Assembly: GCA_963669155.1 (NCBI GenBank)
Contig: OZ022597.1
Coordinates: forward strand, 9,821,605-9,885,604
From: Arbacia lixula
Lineage: Eukaryota; Echinodermata; Echinoidea; Arbacioida; Arbaciidae
Reading direction: 5' to 3'
Length of the DNA stretch: 64,000 nucleotides
Below are positions 59,216-64,000 of the stretch, one piece after another (the stretch's first letter is position 1; every line of letters begins with the position of its first letter). The position numbers and the translations under genes were made by a program. The notes under the pieces are model-generated. The model searched no databases and had not been told where the DNA came from. It saw nothing but the letters and a program-made list of their open reading frames with translations.

Positions 59216-61741
59216 ATGCAGTGGAGTGTTGTCTTGCTGCCGTTGCCTGTCTTTATTAATCACTGGACCATAGATTGGTGAAAGGGTATATCCCGAGTCT
59301 CTGTTGAGAGCTGGATTGACCCTTCTGATCCAAAGTGCTTCCTTTATTTTTCTTTTCAACCAGTTGCTTTCAAAGTCAATGATGCGCGCCTCATCCCATT
59401 TAATGTTGTGTCCTGTGTTGTGAGAGTGCTCAGCTATCGCCGATTGTGATGGATTGTTTAGTCTCAGTGCCCTTTTGTGTTCCTTGAGTCTCTCGTTCAA
59501 GGTTCTGCTGGTTTCCCCAATGTAACAATCATGGCAATCAGCACAAGTGATCTTATATACAATGCCTGATCTTATTTGCCTTGGGACTTTGTCTTTAGCA
59601 CGGACTAGTCTACTTCTCAGGGTATTAGAGCTCTTGAATGCAATGTCAATGTCCTTGTTGTGGAATGCTCTTTTCAGACGGGAGGATATGGTGTTTACGA
59701 AGGGGAGGACTACCCTAATGCTAGCCTCCTTTCTTTCCTTTGTGGGTGACTTAGTTCTTGTTCTGTCCTTGGCTTTTTGTCTCATCCAAGCTGGGTATCC
59801 ACATGCTGCAAGGGCCTTGTCAATATGGTGGAATTCACTCCGTAGTGCATCATTGTCAGAGGTTACATTTCGAGCTCTCAAATACAAAGATCTAGCAACT
59901 CCCTCCTTTGTGTTGAGTGGATGATCCGAGTCGAAGTTTAAATAGGAGTCAGTGTGGGTTGGTTTCCTGTACACAGTGATAGAAACTGAAAGGTCGTGGT
60001 TGACAGAGACCTTTGTGTCTAGGAAATTCAATGACCTTTGAACTTCTTGCTCAACAGTGAATTCAATATGTTGGTCTATACTATTGATGTACTTAGTGAA
60101 TTCGTCAATATGGTCTCTGTCAATGATAACAAAAGTGTCATCCACGTATCTCCACCAGATTCTAGGGGGGTGGGGGGCATTCGAAAAGATCTCTTCTTCC
60201 AGATGTTCTAGATACAAGTTACAAACGACCGGTGAGATAGGTGATCCCATAGGTGTTCCATGAGTTTGTTGATATAACTTGCCATTGTAAGTGAAGTAGG
60301 TATTTTCAAGACAAATACTCAACAGCTGACCAATTTCATTCGGGCTTAAACCTGTTCTATCATCAAGTGTTTGGTCTTCTTGTAGATGCTCTATCACAAT
60401 TTCCACAGCCCGTTTTACCGGAACACTTGTGAAAAGGGAACTGACATCATAGCTCACCAGTTTCTCATTGGCTGTAACTTTGCAAGATGTCACCTTCTCA
60501 ACAAAATCTGTTGTGTTCACAATATGTCTATCTGTGCGACCAACAATTGGTTGAATTATCTCAGCAAGGTGTTTGGCAAGATTATATGTGGCTGAGTCAA
60601 CAGAGGAGACAATAGGCCGCAGTGGAACGTTGACTTTGTGAATCTTGGGAAGACCATACAGTCTAGGGACAGTGCATGGGCACGAAACAGAAGGAGAGAC
60701 ACGATAATAAGTTTTCTCTTCGATATGACCTTTGTCCTTGAGCTCCCTCAAAGTTTTTGATAAGGAGGATTTCAACTTACTTGTGGGATCCCTCTTGAGA
60801 CTGGAGTAGGTATTGGTGTCCGAAAGTAATTGTTCCACTTTCTCTTGATAGTTAGACTTGTCCAAAATAACTGTAGCCCTTCCTTTGTCGGCTGGAAGAA
60901 TAATTAGATCTTTATCTTTTGCCAAACTGTTGAGTGCTGCATTTTCGGATCTAGAGACATTAGGTCTGGGGGGTTTAGCAGATTTCAAAATGCTGGCAAC
61001 CTCAGACCGAAGGTTGTTAGCCTCATTTACCGGTAATTTGTGACATACCTGTTCAGTACTTGCAATAATGTCATCGTATGGAATGGACGGGTGAGTGATA
61101 GCAAAGTTCAATCCCTTTTCAAGAACACGGGATTGCTCTTCACTTAGTGCCTTAGAGGATAGGTTCACGACAAGTCGCTGATCCCTGGTGTTGGTTTCGC
61201 GGGCGGTCGACTTCAACTTCCGCGTTCTTGATTCCAGAAGATGTAATTTCTTGATGTGTCGTTCCTTGGTCTTCAGAAAGGTACGCTCCTGTCTTGCTTT
61301 GCACTGGATCTCCAATTCCTTGTAGAGGTCTTGTGTGATGGTGTTTTTAAGTGATGAGGAAAGAAATTCAATGCTTTGATTTAATCCATGGATCTTGTTG
61401 TGTATTTCCTGGATACGCTGGTGAAGAAGTTTACGTTCAGTGTTCTTGATGAGTAGTTTACACGACGCGTTCTTGATGGGGCAACGTAGTTTCAAACTGG
61501 GAGGTGTTAAATCCAAGTCAAGACAACGATGTGTATACCGAAGATGGTTGCGGTAATTGGCGAGAGTGAGCAAGGTTTGTTCGTATTCCCTCGCTAGATG
61601 GAGGCCATCCAGGCCAAATAGTTCACGAATGATACTAAAAACTTTCATCGGCTGGGGATGATGAATAATTAAATGACTGAGCTTCAACCAACCTTGAATT
61701 GTAGAGGGCAAGCTTTCGTCCTCTCCTGAGGACTTTCTCAA
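59213..61741 (-). CDS. Penelope-type reverse transcriptase with GIY-YIG endonuclease
   Basis: 842 codons without interruption, within the usual 750-900 for these elements. The N-terminal third is basic and predicted helical (about 100-200). RT motifs follow: LPADKGRATVIL (282-293), RLYGLPKIHK (360-369), SYDVSSLFTSVP (430-441) with the first catalytic Asp, QTHGTPMGSPISP (492-504), YVDD (532-535) with the catalytic Asp pair, and the Penelope-specific YRKPTHTDSYLN (591-602). The C-terminal GIY-YIG nuclease has GIVY (726-729), CYIG (739-742), Arg746, His772/774/778 and Glu801, with CADC (733-736) plus the His residues as a likely zinc-binding set. The first 27 codons or so lie in the pLTR. All catalytic residues appear present, so the enzyme could be active. 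Confidence 0.93.
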   Translation of the reverse strand: MRKSSGEDESLPSTIQGWLKLSHLIIHHPQPMKVFSIIRELFGLDGLHLAREYEQTLLTLANYRNHLRYTHRCLDLDLTPPSLKLRCPIKNASCKLLIKNTERKLLHQRIQEIHNKIHGLNQSIEFLSSSLKNTITQDLYKELEIQCKARQERTFLKTKERHIKKLHLLESRTRKLKSTARETNTRDQRLVVNLSSKALSEEQSRVLEKGLNFAITHPSIPYDDIIASTEQVCHKLPVNEANNLRSEVASILKSAKPPRPNVSRSENAALNSLAKDKDLIILPADKGRATVILDKSNYQEKVEQLLSDTNTYSSLKRDPTSKLKSSLSKTLRELKDKGHIEEKTYYRVSPSVSCPCTVPRLYGLPKIHKVNVPLRPIVSSVDSATYNLAKHLAEIIQPIVGRTDRHIVNTTDFVEKVTSCKVTANEKLVSYDVSSLFTSVPVKRAVEIVIEHLQEDQTLDDRTGLSPNEIGQLLSICLENTYFTYNGKLYQQTHGTPMGSPISPVVCNLYLEHLEEEIFSNAPHPPRIWWRYVDDTFVIIDRDHIDEFTKYINSIDQHIEFTVEQEVQRSLNFLDTKVSVNHDLSVSITVYRKPTHTDSYLNFDSDHPLNTKEGVARSLYLRARNVTSDNDALRSEFHHIDKALAACGYPAWMRQKAKDRTRTKSPTKERKEASIRVVLPFVNTISSRLKRAFHNKDIDIAFKSSNTLRSRLVRAKDKVPRQIRSGIVYKITCADCHDCYIGETSRTLNERLKEHKRALRLNNPSQSAIAEHSHNTGHNIKWDEARIIDFESNWLKRKIKEALWIRRVNPALNRDSGYTLSPIYGPVINKDRQRQQDNTPLH

Positions 61742-61743
61742 GC

Positions 61744-62100
61744 CTAATGCAGTGGAGTGTTGTCTTGCTGCCGTTGCCTGTCTTTATTAATCACTGGACC
61801 ATAGATTGGTGAAAGGGTATATCCCGAGTCTCTGTTGAGAGCTGGATTGACCCTTCTGATCCAAAGTGCTTCCTTTATTTTTCTTTTCAACCAGTTGCTT
61901 TCAAAGTCAATGATGCGCGCCTCATCCCATTTAATGTTGTGTCCTGTGTTGTGAGAGTGCTCAGCTATCGCCGATTGTGATGGATTGTTTAGTCTCAGTG
62001 CCCTTTTGTGTTCCTTGAGTCTCTCGTTCAAGGTTCTGCTGGTTTCCCCAATGTAACAATCATGGCAATCAGCACAATAAACCTGTAGTATTGGGTGCAA
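61744..62100 (-). pseudogene. Partial upstream Penelope copy (GIY-YIG only)
   Basis: It encodes the last 112 residues of the neighbouring Penelope ORF without change, beginning at CADCHDCYIGET, and shares its stop codon position. It is the 5' pLTR of the element. The first eight codons of the open frame come from flanking DNA. With no RT it cannot act alone, but it supplies the sequence upstream of the main ORF, where promoter activity is expected in this class. Confidence 0.85.
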
Positions 62101-62420
62101 TCATAACTACTCGGAAATGTGAAGCAATAAATCAATGACGGTTCTGCTGTGATTGCTTAAGGGCACAACAAAGCTTAACAATTGATTGCATCGTTGTAGA
62201 CACTTTGTTACACTTTAATGTATTTGGGATCCTAAGAATTGACAATATAAAAAAAAATGGCACTGTATTAATGTTTTCCGGCTATTAGAATAACGACAAT
62301 TTTTTGTATGATTAGTGACAAAAAAAGGAACATTTAAAAAATCTAGGAAGACTCATTCATGTAACAGTGTAGGACATATTTTTGTACATCTTCTTTACTC
62401 ATTATATGCACGCGTAATAG

Positions 62421-62641
62421 GGAGGTGTTGGAGTCTGTGGCTCGCAGTGTTCCATCGGACAAATTCAGCTCTTTGGCGGATGCATTGGGTTTCCAGAAAC
62501 ACGAAACAGCTCAATACCAGTCCAAGAACCGTGTGGCTGAGATGCTCACAGATTGGTCCAAGAGGACGACAGAGGGTGCTGCCTATGAGGAGTTGGTGAC
62601 TGCTCTGCAGAAGTGTGGACTACACGGAGTTCCAGGAACAA
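62421..62641 (+). CDS. Gene 2 Death domain exon
   Basis: 221 bp, acceptor ending cgcgtaatag, donor gtaaga. The exon enters in phase 2: CG from 56128 plus G rebuilds Arg. It reads VLESVARSVPSDKFSSLADA, then LGFQKHETAQYQSKNRVAEM and LTDWSKRTTEGAAYEELVTA, and LQKCGLHGVPGT. The pattern of six helices with L-x-x-V-A, W-x-x-L-A-x-x-L-G-F-like start and the conserved L-x-x-W before the last helices is a Death domain. Placed directly after a 2A motif, it would start near the N-terminus of the second product, as in NLR proteins with Death-NACHT-LRR order. NACHT is not in the window. Confidence 0.82.
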
Positions 62642-63275
62642 GTAAGAAAAAAAAATGGCATCAAAAGGTCGTTTTCCGGAATAATGCTGAAACTTTGTAT
62701 TACTGTAATCAATTTTGACTGGATAGCATGATAAAAAAATGTACGGAATACGTTATGAGTTGACCATGTAAACAATTTCCGGTTGTAAGGTTGGGCAATT
62801 CCACGATTACTCCGTTTAACTTAATGGTACTTTTTCCAATACACTTTAGTGCTGTACGAAGATGCATTGAACTTTTCATGTTTATAATGTCAATTTATTA
62901 AGGATATCCAGAAAATATTCGATTTCAGGGATTACGAGAACCTGAATTCCCGTCACTGGATTTACATCAAAAGAACAGAAACAAAAATGGCTGGTCTTTG
63001 ACCTAATAGTTTGCTCAAAATATGTTCATTTAAAAAAATGTGTGCCAACCGTATCATAAGCGTGTCATGCCAATTGATGAAAGTTTCAACTGTGGGAACA
63101 GAAATACCGGTACCTACTATTAGTTACAGTAAACTTTGTCCATTGTTTAAAAAAAAAAACCTGCTGCTCATTTATTTGCTGTCCATTAAATTGTTTTCAT
63201 ATTAAACACAGGTTATATAGTTTTAGAGTTCAACAGTTACACATCTGGAATTATTTCATATCTATCTCATTACAG

Positions 63276-63337
63276 CAAAGAGCGCGAGAGTTCATGAAGA
63301 TGAGGGCTTAGAGGATTTCGCCTCTAATCTAACACAG
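63276..63337 (+). CDS. Gene 2 exon after the Death domain (partial gene)
   Basis: Acceptor tctcattacag, donor gtacag. 62 bp, phase 1 in and phase 0 out, encoding KSARVHEDEGLEDFASNLTQ after a split Thr codon. Acidic linker without a known domain. The gene continues beyond the window. Confidence 0.6.
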
Positions 63338-64000
63338 GTACAGTTATTAAAACACGTCGGTGATAATTGTTTACATATGTGGTATAATTCTGGTTACGTA
63401 ATATTGCAAATGCTCTTCAGAATCGCAAATATGCACGTCAATTCTCATCCTTATTCATGGCAATAGAATGACTGTTAGATGTCGATCTTAATTTTGAAGA
63501 GAAAGATCTTTGTGATCGATCGACATGATTATTTACGTGTTCATTTTCAAACCTCGGCTTCTCAAAAGTATTTCTTCGTAATTTCACTTATTCGCTACCT
63601 CTCTCTCTTTGGTAGTTCATAGTCTATAGTTTAGTTCATAGTTTATTGTTTTCACACCTCATAAAATAATGCTAACAGAAATCTAACAAAATACATTCAT
63701 TAAATGTTGCAATAATGGATATATTAGAGCAATACAATGATCAGAATGATGATGAGACTATGGGGAAGTAAGAAGAAAGCTTTTGAGCTGGGCCCCTTTG
63801 AAAATATAATGAAGAACGATTATCAATTAATTATAAACACAATAAAGGTGATACAAAATCACCGTTAATGAATCAAAAACACTTCATCGGGGATATGGGA
63901 AGGGGAAGGAAGAAGGGATGGATGGGGATCGACGTGACATGAAGCACTGCATAACTTAGATGATTATCGTCTTTTTATGTTTGTTTAGAACTATGTAGAA
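63338..64000. other. Gene 2 intron, continuing past the window
   Basis: Starts with a gtacag donor. No exon was recognised before the window end. Confidence 0.5.

Larger units (their letters stand above)
59131..62077 (-). mobile_element. Penelope-like retroelement with repeated pLTR
   Basis: 416-bp direct repeats at 59131-59546 and 61662-62077 are identical as far as I could read and give identical 112-residue GIY-YIG segments. Between and including them is one intact RT/endonuclease frame on the minus strand. The duplication aataaacctg is present at 59123-59132 and 62076-62085; two bases overlap the element end, so the target duplication is 8-10 bp. Direct-repeat 'pLTR' arrangements made from a partial upstream copy are typical of Penelope-like elements. 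It landed at the edge of the minisatellite array. Intact frame and identical repeats imply recent transposition. Confidence 0.92.
56129..62420 (+). other. Gene 2 intron 2 (6.3 kb, packed with mobile and simple DNA)
   Basis: Between the phase-2 donor at 56129 and the phase-matched acceptor at 62420. It contains a G run (56850-56872), inverted minisatellite arrays, a pyrimidine tract and a Penelope-like element. No coding exon was recognised inside, though a small one could be missed. Confidence 0.55.

Noticed and set aside
59547-61043. Plus-strand open frames across the Penelope element
   Set aside because: They are antisense shadows of the 842-codon frame.
1-64000. tRNA and rRNA genes
   Set aside because: No A/B-box-spaced cloverleaf or rRNA core sequence was recognised on reading. 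A covariance scan could not be run.

Overview
The window is animal nuclear DNA: AT-rich, intron-rich, and full of microsatellites, homopolymer G/C runs, LINE and Penelope-like retroelements and inverted-repeat DNA elements. There are no prokaryotic features. ZU5, UPA and Death domains and a 2A-like peptide next to a Death domain point to a marine invertebrate deuterostome. An echinoderm such as a sea urchin is my best guess; this is inference from families and was not checked by search.

Gene 1 (+ strand, about 12.2-34.3 kb, 5' end not found) is a ZU5-UPA-Death domain protein. I reconstructed 14 exons from splice sites and reading phase, and the phases agree at every junction. Order: small linker exons (12179, 12861, 17520, 18347, 19125), ZU5 (19816), ZU5 end plus UPA start (22091), two UPA exons (24133, 25452), four tandemly repeated 48-60 bp phase-1 exons (26083, 27307, 28533, 30490), and a terminal Death domain exon ending in a stop codon at 34338. 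The linker exons sit in tandemly duplicated intron sequence, so the stalk grows by local duplication of symmetric exons. The ZU5 end carries an HFS triplet like that of self-cleaving ZU5/FIIND proteins.

Gene 2 (+ strand, 54.76 kb to beyond 63.34 kb) encodes a Ser/Thr-rich N-terminal region, a 2A-like ribosome-skipping motif, then a Death domain, and continues past the window. The layout resembles the start of an echinoderm NLR-type gene, but no NACHT domain is visible here.

Mobile DNA fills the rest. A 5.77-kb foldback element (2067-7832) has inserted into a TTAA-flanked MITE. That MITE family has four copies (about 2.06-8.35, 8.43-8.95, 39.84-40.95 and 42.0-42.5 kb). A second TTAA family of about 825 bp has three copies (13.15, 15.48 and 39.97 kb), one nested inside the first family. 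Three TIR elements interrupt the linker-exon array and their target duplications can be read against the uninterrupted copies. A nearly pristine Penelope-like element (59.13-62.08 kb, - strand) has an intact 842-residue RT/GIY-YIG ORF, identical 416-bp direct repeats and a target duplication. LINE remnants lie at 20.4-21.7, 32.7-33.8 (-) and 51.1-52.8 kb. Stretches around 0-2, 9-10.5, 35-39.5, 43-45.4 and 46.3-51 kb show no supportable gene.
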